A DNA stretch of 64,000 nt, taken from contig JAHQIW010001356.1 of assembly GCA_019055375.1 (NCBI GenBank), forward strand, positions 159,064 to 223,063, written 5' to 3'. The stretch's first letter is position 1; each line of letters opens with the position of its first letter. A program made the position numbers and the translations under genes. This stretch comes from Parelaphostrongylus tenuis (lineage: Eukaryota; Nematoda; Chromadorea; Rhabditida; Metastrongylidae). Below, piece after piece: positions 46,827 to 58,076 of the stretch. The notes beneath the pieces are model-generated. The model did no database searches. It was given only the letters and a program-made list of their open reading frames with translations, and was not told the origin of the DNA.

Positions 46827-47439
46827 ACTTTGAAAGTGTTGTTAAACTATTCTTATTACTTTTACTTAATAAATTAGGTGCTTATTGCTCTGTGGCCAAA
46901 ACTTTTGAGAAGTCCTAAAATTTACACTTTTGATCTCCATCATAAAATCTTCAATTTTTTTTGTCACTCTCTTTGAATTAAGCCAAATAGATATTAACGC
47001 GGAAACGATAATATTCAAAGCAAAATGTGTACTAGGAAATGTGGATCAATTCTGGAATAAAACAAAAGATTTCAAAATCAGTTTGAAGAAAACTGCTTTG
47101 CCATCATAATGCTAAGCTGCATTGAAATTTCGGGTGATATAATAGATTCAACGGATTTATGCTAGTGTTAGTCGCATCATCCATTTTTTTTAGTGTTAAT
47201 GAAATTGCTCGAAAGCGTCACAAAAGTTCTACTTGGCTATATATGGTCCCTACGTTGAGATCTGGCTTATACAAAGTCACATTTGACAGACTGTGCAAGA
47301 AGTTCCTGCCGTTTTTGTTTTCTTATGTCATTTTTTATAATGAAATTGCATTATTTTAGTTCCCTTTGGTTTAACAATCTCTCATGAACACTTTAGTATT
47401 GAATTTGTTTATACATGGTTGAGATGGAGATCTCTTGGG
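46827..47439. other. AT-rich intergenic
   Basis: Nothing recognised. I searched this stretch for methyltransferase exons (PCSG and TCPPC-type motifs) on the minus strand and saw none. Confidence 0.4.
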
Positions 47440-48330
47440 AACAAATTTGCTTTCGACTCATTTACGAAAAGCACCTAGAGGGAAATGCTAGTAAAACGTG
47501 CGCAAAATAAATTAGCTTGAAGCGGTGATACGGTTGCAGAAAGAGCGGCTTTTAAACGTCGGCCAATTCATATGGCACCCACTTCGACTTCTTCCAAACC
47601 TTACCTAGTTCATGCTTAATGGTGGAGATAGTCTTGATGCAATAATCGATCTTGATAGCTAGCATTCGGCATGTCATAGAGAATTCTCCTGATCCATCTT
47701 TAGGTTAGCTTGACGATCAACTTTGCGGACGCCCGATAGCTGCTGATCCTTCAGGCTATTCTCTCCTGTTCCGAACTTTGCGAATTACTTCCTATCCGTC
47801 CTCTCGACAAAGTCGACTTTTCTTCTGTGAACTCGCGGCGGCGCGACAGCCCCTCCTATCGCTATAAGTACAGCACAACATTATAAAGGAAAACTGAAGA
47901 AGCAGCAGATATGGCGCAACGATGTGCACGAAGGTTTAACAGCTCAACAACAGCAACGAAATCACTGAACCGCCACTTTACTTCTTTTCCGCAACCATGT
48001 CATCTCCCCAAGTTCCAAAAGTCTAATGCGCCGCTTCACTAGCATTTTTCCCTAAGCACCATTCTTGCACGAGTACCAAGCGAACTTGTTCTCCAAGGCA
48101 GTTTCATCTTAATGCAAGTATAAACACGTTGCATACCAAAATGTTCGCGAGAAAATGCGTAACTGAACGATGCCAAAATCATGCAAACGAGCATTGGCAC
48201 TATTATAATGATAAATAGAGGTACTTGAAAGCTTGTGTTCATTCTTTTGAAACAGCTACAGTCCATGAACCGCTGTATTTTGCAATTCGGGAAGGTTTTT
48301 AAATTGACTACTATAAGGATTTTATGTACC
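47440..48330 (-). mobile_element. Mariner transposon remnants
   Basis: On the minus strand 48,330-48,039 matches the 5' flank and N-terminus of the mariner at 33,840-34,193. 47,860-47,560 continues with a degenerate NSLKDQQ-type signature, then MTCRMLAIKID and IKHELGKVWKKSKWVPYEL, the second HTH and linker of mariner. A small plus-strand piece at 47,440-47,560 (WEQICFRLIYEK, then a DTVAERAA-like motif) is another N-terminal copy. All frames are broken. Confidence 0.7.
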
Positions 48331-48499
48331 ATTCGTACGGTATCTTAGCAACTGAATTTTCAACCGGAGTGCCAACATCAAGCTGGGCTGCAAAGTTTTG
48401 GCTTCGACAAACAGTGTGTCTCTATGATACGCGCATTACACATCTCGAAAAAACAGGTGGTCGGATTATGTATCAAGATGGAAACACATTTGAGGATCA

Positions 48500-50810
48500 G
48501 AATACATACTGCAACTGACGAGAGTATTTATACATCTCATTGAAACGATCTAAAACTGGAGTCTTCACATGGGACCCACGGACTAGAATGGAACAAAAAG
48601 CTAAAAAGGCTATTTGAGTTTATCATGACGACCAAACCATGCATAGTAGCTCACAATTCCAAGAACCTCACTCTCAACGGTTCACGTGGAAGTCTCCCAA
48701 TGGAGAGTACCGTAACAAAACGGATTACATTTTAGTGAAACCACATCTTAGTGAATCGAAGATTCTTCCTGACTGATGTCGCTTTTGTTGTTAAGTTCTA
48801 TACGGGATCAGACCGTTTTTCTCGCGCAGCATTCCCTTTTTAGCAGAAAAGAGGTGACACCGCTGAATTCAAACAACGAAGTCCTAGCGTATCATAAAGT
48901 GGGATGTATTCAAGCATTAAACGGCTTTTGCAAAAATACCGTCGTTGACAAGATCGACGAAGGATATGAACTGATCATGGAACATCTTCACCTTAACGAT
49001 ATAAAAGCCGAGAGTCTTAAAGTCACAAGGAAACATTTGTACCCTCAATCTTTCGGGCTGATACGTCAATGTGAAATCGCACGAGCTATAGGCAACCGAA
49101 ACCCTACGCCCAAACTCGCGGGACGCCGCAGAGAAGTGATAAAAGAAGATCTCAAAGAGAAACGAGCAGCAGTTTTGGCCGGTGCTGCAGAAACTGGGAA
49201 GAGCATTGGCAAAGCCCAGAGAAAGTTCTCTAATTGCAAGACCAAGATGGTTGTCCATCTCCTCTAACGTCATACGAATTAAAAGAGGATGAAATCATCG
49301 TTTCACCGATCCACCTCTCCGAAATCCGACACGGTATATTGTCGGTGAAGAATATAAGAACACCTAGCGAAAACAAGAATACACCAGAATACCTCGAGAA
49401 GCTACCGCCACTTCTCATCAACACCCTGGCTCAACTCTTCACACTGCCTGTCAGAATGCAAGCTTTCCAATCAATGGAAAGTAAGCAAGACCGTATTGTT
49501 GTTCAAAAGGGAGACCTTTAGGACATAGGCAATTATCGCCAAATCTGCCTGCTGTTCGTTGTCTACAAACTCTCCAGAGTGATCCTAGCAAGATTGGCAG
49601 AACACTGGGCTAAGGGCAGCCATGTGAATAAGCAGGGATCCGAAAACGATTTAGTACCATTGACAAAATCCACACAGTCACAAGACTCATTGAAGTTGGA
49701 CGGGAGAACAAACAGCCACTTTGTCTCACTTTTATCGATCTGAAAAAAATGCTTTGATTCAGTGGAAACAGAAGATGTTCTAGAGGCTCTGGCCATTTAG
49801 GGCGTCCCTACTAGGCATATGACAATCCTTTACGAGCTTCATAAAGATTTCATGGTCAAAATATCGCCATTCTACAATAGCATTGCCATCGACATAAGAA
49901 GAGGGATCTGACAAGACGATACAATTACTCCAAAATTATTGCCACCCGCCAAAATGTCATGCGAATATTAGAATGGGTCGATATGGGAGTGAAAATCGAC
50001 AGTCGACATTTGAGCCATCTCTGCTTCGCTAATCATATGGTTCATGTAACATCAAGCATCAGCCACATGGAACGAATGTTGACCGATTTCGACAACGCCT
50101 TTGGAAAGATTGGCCTTCGACTAAATTGAACGGAAACGATGTTAATGAGGAATAGATGGGTTTTGAGAGCACATTCACGCTCAACGAGACGAACATCTCT
50201 GAATGCTCCACTGATGTCTATCTAGGTCGTGATATCAGCATGATGAAGAACCTTGATCCCAAGTTGAGCAGGAGGAAACAAACGGCTTGGAGAACGTTTA
50301 AGAGCATCGAGGATTCAATGAAGAAGAACGACCGACTCCGTGACCACCTTTTCGACTTAACGATTATCCCTGCTTTAAGGTATGCAACAGAAATCTGGTC
50401 GCTACGTAAGCACGATGCAAGCTCACTTGACGGTGTTGAACGTGCAGTCGAGAGGTCGATGCTAGGAAAACCCCGCATCTCGAGAATGAGAGAGAGGAAC
50501 TTCGAAGTTCCAACCTACAGCAACGATGGAAGATCAAAGACGCCCTTCTACACGCCAGGATATCAAAAAGAAGGTGGGTAGGACACGTCATGTGCATCAG
50601 CGACAACCGATGGACAAGAGCCGTTACCGACTGGATTCCTCGGTATATCAAGCGTTGTACAGAGACATACCACCGACTCGATGGCCCGATTTTTTTAAGA
50701 GAAGTCTTGAAGAAAGATGTGATGCTCAACGAATTCCTTTTGGTTTTGGGCTAACATGGATACAGTGTGAAGAGGAAGACCTTATGTGAAATCTACATGG
50801 TTATCAAGAA
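48500..50810 (+). mobile_element. RTE-class LINE (dead)
   Basis: Order of remnants: endonuclease part (48,560-48,850, including THGLEWNKKLKRLFEFI and FYTGSDR), linker (48,850-49,267, KEDLKEKRAAVLAGAAETGK), RT fingers (49,300-49,520, LSEIRHGILSVKN, LPPLLINTLAQLFT), RT palm (49,720-49,760, LCLTFIDLKK), and at 50,020-50,060 LCFANHMVHVT where active elements have F-A-D-D. Thumb and tail follow (50,170-50,790, VYLGRDISMM, IERAVERSML-like region, VGHVMCISDNRWTRAV). These elements copy themselves by target-primed reverse transcription. Frameshifts, stops and loss of both catalytic Asp residues make it inactive. It lies between mariner pieces. Confidence 0.9.
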
Positions 50811-51799
50811 ATTAATTGGAAAATGTGATGTTAAAAACGATAAAGGCTTCAGAATTGACTTTATATCTGTGTCATTTATTCCACCATTAGAAGGCAACGT
50901 TATTACGTATATTATATTTTTTTGGTTATGTTGAGCAGCATTGGGATCATTGCCAATATTTTAGTTTGGAATGCTGATCAGAATAAAAACCATTAGGTAT
51001 CATTCATTTTTGACAATGATAAACAATTTATTCCATCTCCTAGCATAGATTACTAGTGCTCTGTAAGCGCAACAAATTTTGTAGAGGCGCTTTCAGTAGT
51101 AAATGAATTTTTTTCACAAGGGGTTACCGAGTTAGTTGGAAATGTGCTATAAAGTTGGCAAACGCGATACACCAGTCGATAGAGAACGAAATTCGCAACT
51201 CAATTTGCTCAAACTTTGTAGATTAGTTGTTCAATCTGTACTCGAGCAATATCGCGCAATAGGCTTACTCTAATTCAATGACCACTGACGAAATTCGGAC
51301 ATTTCAATGATTTTTAAAGGTTCTTCTCTTCTTTAGTTATTATTCATCTTTTCGCAAAGTCTTAACGGAGTGAGTAGTCTCATTAAAGTTGATCAAATTT
51401 CGGGCTATTACATGATTTCTCGCTGAAAGGCTGTAGTATGTCAAAGAATGATCTAGTATCCAGGAGGTATAAAGGCACGGCGTTAAGAGTTGTCTAGGGA
51501 AAATCTAGATGGAACAGCCCCAGTTACTCTCTATCTTGCCTTACAAGCATAATTTGGAAGAAAGTGCTAGAAAGACAGCTGAAAAGATCAACTCTGCATA
51601 TGAGCCAAACATTAGTATCGGTCAGGGGTACAAATTGTCAAGCTCAGCATCACTCTTTCCGTCCATTCACCTTTGACGAAAACGCTCTGCATCACGGGCT
51701 GGAAGTCCCTAACCATGCTACTATAGGGGATTTGGAGCAGACACTTGGACATGGCCTAGCAACATTACTCGCCTTCTAAATAAAAGATGGCAACTGTAA
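50811..51799. other. AT-rich DNA before mariner C-terminal piece
   Basis: A 71-codon frame at 51,564-51,779 precedes the mariner remnant but does not match the expected middle of that protein. Nothing else seen. Confidence 0.35.
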
Positions 51800-52115
51800 A
51801 GTAATGTCTCCATGGACGCTTCAAGCATTCACCGCTCTTGTCGACTCTTCACATTTTGGAGAAACTGAGCTGGACCGCACTAGACAATCGGCCATATAGC
51901 CCTGATATTGCTCCATCGGAATATCATCTCTTCAGCGCCTTGAAAGCTTTAGCGGGAGGAAATATTTGAAGATCACAATCAGCTCAAAAGTGATCTCACC
52001 GACCTCTTCGATCGCCGGCCTCACTCTTTCTTGGAGAAAGGCAATCAGTCTTTTTCCCGCAGATCGTTGGATATCAATGGTCATAATGGTGATTATATTG
52101 TTGATTAATGATCTT
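51800..52115 (+). pseudogene. Mariner transposase, C-terminal fragment
   Basis: Reads HILEKLSWTALDNRPYSPDI then APSEYHLFSALKAL, the conserved block around the last catalytic Asp of DD34D mariner transposases (PYSPDLAP-D-YHLF), here with Glu at the usual final Asp position. After a frameshift it continues FEDHNQLKSDLTDLF and NGHNGDYIVD to a stop. It may be the far part of the element whose N-terminal pieces lie at 47,440-48,330, separated by the RTE insertion, although orientations suggest more than one copy. Confidence 0.8.
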
Positions 52116-52244
52116 TCACACAAGTAATAATCAAATTAGCAATAGTATTTAAATGAGAAAGAGCAACCCCATAGTTGGCTTACCCTTTTTTCTATGAAAA
52201 TTTGACATGAGGAGCTTTTACGCTTGATCTGCGTCCAGTCATAG

Positions 52245-52487
52245 CTCTGCGACGTCGTAGGATGTCAAGCAAAATTTATCCCAATTCTTGTTGAAAATGC
52301 AGGATCTGCTTCAATTCAGCGCAAATGCGATGTTGTATTCACTCAACGAATATCTAAGAATGTAAAAAACGTGGTGGTAAAATCTCGCATACGGATTGAC
52401 CGCTTGGTCCACGATTATCAGCGATCAACTTTCACGCACGAGAACGCGTTTGTAATGAAAAAAATTCAAATGTATTATACAAAATAG
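52245..52487 (+). CDS. Unidentified 80-codon open frame (possible exon)
   Basis: Open from a stop at 52,242 to TAG at 52,485, reading ...CDVVFTQRISKNVKNVVVKS... A GAAAATGCAG acceptor-like site at 52,302 suggests the coding part begins there; GTAATG near 52,452 could be a donor. Basic, no motif. It lies just after the mariner fragment and before a spliced host gene, so could belong to either. Confidence 0.35.
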   Translation, partial: LCDVVGCQAKFIPILVENAGSASIQRKCDVVFTQRISKNVKNVVVKSRIRIDRLVHDYQRSTFTHENAFVMKKIQMYYTK

Positions 52488-52552
52488 AAAAACCCGGTAG
52501 CAATCCTGGTATTTGAGACAGGCTAAAAAGGCTCTTATATAATCCTATTTTG

Positions 52553-52758
52553 ATGCCATCAACCATGGAAATCAACATGGTCTACGATCTCCGTTTCTCC
52601 AACCACGTGATCTTCAAACAGTTGAAAGTCGATGATGTCTTGATACATCAACCATTTCGTCTATCCCTCTTATGGCGCCTCGATTTGCTGGTTTGTATCT
52701 TTTTATTTGATTGTCAAGAACAAAGTTCATCAGAAGTTTTCTACAGATTTTGTCCTAA
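52553..52758 (+). CDS. Small two-exon gene or gene end (unknown)
   Basis: ATG at 52,553 opens a 46-codon exon (MPSTMEINMVYDLRFSNHVI...) ending GATTTGCTG before a GTTTGT donor. A 56-base intron ends TTTTCTACAG and the last exon adds three residues and TAA, in phase. 49 residues in all. Could be the last exons of a larger gene. No domain recognised. Confidence 0.4.
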
Positions 52759-52852
52759 ATGTGAAGTGTAGTATTCACTATGTTGGCTTAGTGGTTTTTT
52801 TCTATCAATAAAAGATGGAATAAATACTCTTAATGGGCAAGCTGCTGTTTAG

Positions 52853-53323
52853 TGTTTCGATGCTGCTTCCTCTCTGACAGTGCTACAGATGTGACGGAAC
52901 CCTACGAATTGGCGAGATGTGAGCCACCTGCTGCCTTGTCAGAAGTCAGCCTACCTGCTTCATTCGCTGACGGACGACTTGAGGTACTCCTCTTGCTTTT
53001 TGTTCTGTTACTCGCCATTACCGATACTTTTTCAATCTATTTTCATGTTTCGCAAGCCTATGACTGCATGATTTCAGCAATCTTCCCGAGAGATCAATGC
53101 TTCACCAGACCAAAACAAAACATCGTGGTGTACAGCGCAACTGATTGCACCAGGGTTAGTGAAAATGCAAGCACTTATTTTCACGTATTGCTTTGATCGC
53201 TTTTTTTATCCTTTTCTCTTCCAAATTAACTCTGTATATTCCAGAAGTAATGGACAAATACAATCTTTCGATGATGATCAATCGTTTTGCCGTCCTTTAT
53301 CCTCAACAAAAATTGGTGAATGA
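52853..53323 (+). CDS. Unidentified gene, last three exons
   Basis: Exons 52,853-52,983, 53,078-53,154 and 53,245-53,323 are joined by 94- and 90-base introns with GTACTC...GATTTCAG and GTTAGT...ATTCCAG sites. Phases agree (0, then 2) and all three exons stay open to TGA, giving 94 residues: SDSATDVTEPYELARC..., QSSREINASPDQNKTS..., SNGQIQSFDDDQSFC... The composition (Ser, Gln, Asp) suggests a flexible C-terminal region. Unspliced, the first intron reads as a false membrane helix (LLLLFVLLLAI), so the spliced model is preferred. 5' exons are not placed. Confidence 0.6.
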
Positions 53324-56053
53324 GCGCGAGCCAAGAGTATAAGCCTCACTGCTGTAGAACGTGAGTATTTGCGACCACATAAAATCCCTAAAAATTACTA
53401 TTTTCGTTACTGGACGTTACTCTATTACGGCCAATTTTCCTATTCAGGTCTCCGATACTTAGCTTTTCTTTCTTGTTCTTTGCCATCTGAGCTTCTGACT
53501 TTCCATAGAACAATGAACTTCATCGCATTTCTCACTACAATTAGTCCTCGCGCTGACTAAAAGGACTCTTTGACACCCCCAATGAATGAGTGTTAATTGT
53601 GGAGAAAGGCTGGAATAACTATTTTCTTTACAATTACATGTTACTGCGAAGTCTTCCTATATATACAGAAAAAGACATTTACTCATCCTGAGAACCACTT
53701 AGCTCATAACACGGAGGAAACTGCTATGTAACCTGATAAACTGCACTTGGATAGTACACTTCTTCTTACGTTTCGATGCGATTCTAATTTAGATAACTAC
53801 ATTTATGTATATTTTCCCTCCTCGTGGACTCTAAGTGCCAAGCATTACTTCCTTCAAATAATCTGTGAGTCCTTAGTAAATCCAATAATGTCCAGCTTGC
53901 TTTCCGTTGCGGAGTTGCGATTTCAAGTTTTTTTTTCAAATTAGATGAGCGCATTATGAAGTTACTAGATGAGTGATTTCTATTTTTGGCGGGGAATTTT
54001 TCAACGAGAAAGCAGCTTCTGTACATTGATCATTACTTCATCCCCCTAAAACTACAACATAGCTAAGAAGTTTCTCAGTATTTCATGGATCGAGATTTGC
54101 CTGGTCAGTATCACCTTATTAAGAGTATCAGCTTCTAGTCATCAATATAGCCACTTGATGCTTCGAAACCCGACACCTTTATGGAAGCATTAAAAAAGCT
54201 TGGCCGACAAGAAATTCCTTTGACAAAATCGCTCATGAAGTACGAGTCAATATGATGAGATGAACTGTGCAAAAACAGGCGAATAGATTCATCAAATCTG
54301 ATTTGAAGCATCGCAATTGTTATGGGTAGTCTACTGAAATAAAGCTATAACATATCTCATAGTCTTTACTGAACTATGTCGTCAACAATCCTTTTCATCA
54401 ACTGCAGTTAGTGTCTTAAAACTGATACAACGTCATATTCTCAAAAGAACAAAGACTTAGAGATAGAAGACTTCATTCACCATTATTTCTCACAAGAAAA
54501 ACAGCAACGGTGATCTTCGCAAATTCGCTTACTGAGCGCGTTTTGCAAGGATTCCGCGAAGAGCACACTCGCCTGAATCAACATAGACTCAGAAGAAGCT
54601 GATCTTTACGACAAAATAAACTGCACAAGGGTACAGCTGCATAGGCACAATTATCGTCTTGGAGTATAAGAACGAAAGGCTAAAGTGTGGAACATTGACC
54701 TACTCATAACGGCTCCATCAAGCATTTTTCAGCACTGTTCACGGTTCGCTGATGTATCAAATCACTGTTTCAAAACTTCCAGAGAAGTCTGCTACTATTT
54801 CGTCTTTCCCCAAAAACACAGCTGAGTAGTTCTAGAACGCGAGGTCGGATCATCATGACCGCCCATGTGTGCATTGTAAAAAACTCTCAAACAAAACCTA
54901 TAGCCACACGCCTCAAATGAGTTTATCTAGGAGAGTAGGGAAGCCTTTTCCTAACCTTTGCCGTCTATGAATGGCATTCCACACCGTAGAAACGCTGTTC
55001 TGCCCATTTTCGCTGAAATGAATATGTTATTTTGACAAAAAATTTTTCTTTTCTGTAGAATTTCTCTCCGTCATTTTTGTGACTTTTCGACGTTTAGTGT
55101 GCATGTTTCATTTGTGTTCACATGATTTGAAATATATTCAACTCCCTGTCTAACGAAAAAAGCTCATCCAATATCTAACCGCGATGCTTCTGCATTTTTT
55201 TCATGGCGGTTTCATAGCCCATATTGCTGTTGCGGCTTACTTATATTGCTGTTGTCGCTCACTCCATAAAAATAAATCAAGAAGAAGACTGCTGAAACAA
55301 GAGCAATCAGTTTTATGTTAAAAATCTTTTGTGTTTGAATTATATCTGTTGTGAGTAAGTTCGTCTCCAACATTACCAATCTACTTTGAAATGCAAAAGA
55401 ACAGAAGGAAATTCAATAAATCAGGAGTCCTTAGTGATTCCCTTTGGAGAATTTTGAACAGAAACGGAACATAAAGACGAAGTTGGTAATTATGAAGTCA
55501 AGGACAACGCTGGTCAAGCAATGCGTTGTCTCACAAGCACTCAGTTTTTGACAGTGGTGATTTTGGACTGATAAACGGTTCCTCTTTGAATTGGTTGAAA
55601 TCTGAAGAGCGAAGTTTTCACTTATGTTTCGTATTCACCTCGTGAACCATAATCTGCATTAGAACAATCAGCAATTCAATGGTTTTTCCTTCAAATATGT
55701 CGGCCCTATTCGATGAATAAACTTTATTTGTTATATTTTCATAATTTTTCATCAGTCACATATATAATAGGCTTTTTCGAATCATCATGGCTAACTGCTC
55801 GCGGCTGTATACAATTCGTCAGCTGGCAGATAGTACATAGACTTCAATGGAAATTTCTCTGAGTTTCTGAATATGGAAATATTTTGCTAGATGTCATTCT
55901 TATGCACAAATTTTTATGACAGTTTGATAAAAAAAATATTTTTGAGACAAATTTAGTATCGGCTGCTGAGTTAGTGCCCATTGGCTAACGTTCACGTTGC
56001 TATTCGTCCCAGTTTTAAATCGAAAGAGTAATATAAAATTGCTTAATTAATCG
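53324..56053. other. Long intergenic stretch
   Basis: A strong GTGAGT donor at 53,359 and a TTCCTATTCAG acceptor at 53,448 could be a 3' UTR intron of the preceding gene. Minus frames near 53,400-53,500 and 53,784-54,026 are open but unsupported. 54,100-54,900 reads as scattered short pieces that may be decayed retroelement; I cannot name it. No gene called. Confidence 0.35.
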
Positions 56054-57002
56054 ATGTTCGACGGCCGAAGTTTCGTCTCAATGATCCGTTGTGAGAATTT
56101 CAGTGTCGAACAAGAACAGCTTGACAGCTCCCGCGCTGTCCCTTCCATTGATTAGTAATGTTAGAGAATAATTAGTTGACAGCCATTTGAAAGATCAAAT
56201 CGAACTGTCACTCTGCAGGTCTTACCACATGTCCACTTCTTCCAGAAGAGAAGCTTAAACGTGATCTCAAATTTCGTTCGTCGCGCCCACTACGACGCAT
56301 GACGATTGCATCTCCGCGAAGCATTTTCGATTCCTCTGAGAGCGGTATTTTTTCCACAGTTTGTGCTTTCACATAAATATAAGTTTACTGACTTAGAGTT
56401 TGATAACACTCAAATAGTCATTCCAAGTTTTGAATCATTTCCAAAAATATCATCCACATTCCCTAGTATTGAAGGTAGAGAAATTTTTTGGTTCGTGATT
56501 ACTACAAACCATCAGAATGAAGCAGCTTTGTCTAGTACACGTTGTGTCGTTCCTCTGAGAATTTCTCCCGTGTAGCACATTAATCCTAGTGACTCCAATT
56601 CTTTACAGTCGCAAATGGCCCAGCGAAGAATGTCGGTGGTGGTTCTGGCGAAAGTCCGCCCACGACAAATTACTCTACATCAGCCAAAAAATTGACGTAT
56701 ACTGATATAACTAACGCGTCCGAAAAACAAAAGCAGGTATTGCTTTTATTTCTTACTGAACTTCTCAACTACAACTTCCCATCAAATTCTCATATTTGGC
56801 AGAACTTGCATGAAGTTGATATTGACGAGGAACTACTTCGTCACACCGCCACAGTAATAAATCAGACGAGGTGAGCGTTCTTTTCTTCAGAAACCCTCAT
56901 TGTTCAAACAATTTTTCCCTATTGCTTATGTTTAGAACTAAAAATTACGATATTTGCCGCTTAAATTCCGGTCTATATTTTGAATCATTAGCGTTGAAAT
57001 GA
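56054..57002 (+). CDS. Complete small five-exon gene, unknown function
   Basis: Exons 56,054-56,090, 56,219-56,344, 56,397-56,474, 56,609-56,870 and 56,936-57,002 are joined by introns of 128, 52, 134 and 65 bases with donors GTGAGA, GTATTT, GTAGAG and GTGAGC. All phases agree, from an ATG to TGA, 570 nt and 189 residues. The protein starts MFDGRSFVSMIRC, has a basic Ser/Arg region (RSSRPLRRMTIASPRS, phosphosite-like), a Gly/Ser/Thr linker, and a predicted helical part (EKQKQVLLLFLTELLNYNF, then VDIDEELLRH). No signal peptide or known domain. The 3' exon could differ if a later acceptor is used. I do not recognise the family. Confidence 0.68.
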
Positions 57003-57261
57003 ATAACGTTCACTCAACAGTGAACGATATCGACTGCACGAACGTTTCCAGCTTCCATCGAGAATTCAAGCCTCGCAATGGATATAGGTTGCATGATGGT
57101 TCTGCTGAAATTTTGGTTGGTTTTCTATTCCAGTACTCAGTAGGAACCTCTGATATTTATTCTTTATAGTCGACACTATCAGTTCGATAAATCTATCATG
57201 TTTATCCATACAAGTACGTTGTACCATGACTGCTTTGAGTGATTTTGGCATGAAAATATTA
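57003..57261. other. Intergenic
   Basis: Only a 61-codon minus frame (57,066-57,251) of no evident meaning. Confidence 0.4.
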
Positions 57262-57842
57262 GGTTGAGGAAAAAGTTCCTTAACAACCGCTTAAAATTCA
57301 AAGTTTATCATAAATTCGTTCAAAAGCAACAATACTTGATTCTCAAAATAAAGACCATCGATATCCCCTAGCTTCTGCGAACGATCCACAAGCTTCCGGA
57401 TGTGCTCGAAATCGTCATTCCTTGGGCTTTCAACCAAAAAACTTCCGATATGCCTTTTCAACTTGATCAAATGTCTGAAATCGGTGTCTACTCAGATGTT
57501 CCATTGTGCGGATATTGGACCACAATCGGACGGCGCAGCATCTGAACTGTAGGCTGGATGTAGCAAGACCTTGACTTCCTCTATTTCATCAAACTTTTCC
57601 TTAAACTTCTCTGAAGTGTGAGATTTGGCATTCTTCGAGGTGTGAGATTTGGCATTGTCTTGATGATGATACAGCGCGCGCTTTCGACGAATCAGTGTCG
57701 TGTACTATTTCCATGCGAGGGTAAACTCCTGAGGGGCGATATATTCGTGATATATACATATGAGATTACATTGACCGATACTGTATAAAACAGACATAAA
57801 ATGTGAATTTTTCGCGGGTGTTAGGGGACTTTTTCCTCAACC
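57262..57842 (-). mobile_element. Internally deleted mariner with intact ends
   Basis: Terminal inverted repeats GGTTGAGGAAAAAGTTCCTT (57,264) and GGTTGAGGAAAAAGTCCCCT (complement, right end) are flanked by TA on both sides, the mariner target duplication. On the minus strand a transposase piece reads LYHHQDNAKSHTS, then LLHPAYSSDAAPSDCGP, covering the second and third catalytic Asp blocks. The tail is in another frame (HLIKLKRHIGSFLVESPRND, KLGDIDGLYFEN). NAKSHTS is tandemly duplicated. The N-terminal half is missing, so it could move only with help from another transposase. Confidence 0.85.
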
Positions 57843-58076
57843 TAGTATTAATCGTTACAGAACGATGATGATGAGTCGGAGATCTGTGTCATAGCCCCTC
57901 CAAACAGCCCCACTGACATTGATCACAAGGAAGGATTAGGAGTTGAGTAATTGCAACCTACACTAGGACCGTGCCGACGCACCCCTTCATTTTTACCGTA
58001 GCCGTTTCACCTGTCAGAAGAGTTTTTTTCACTGTAAATGAGTTAAACTAATGATGAATATTATGACCACCCCTGT

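Noticed and set aside
52852..53196. Membrane protein of 115 residues
   Set aside because: The hydrophobic part coincides with a consensus intron; the spliced frame is better supported.
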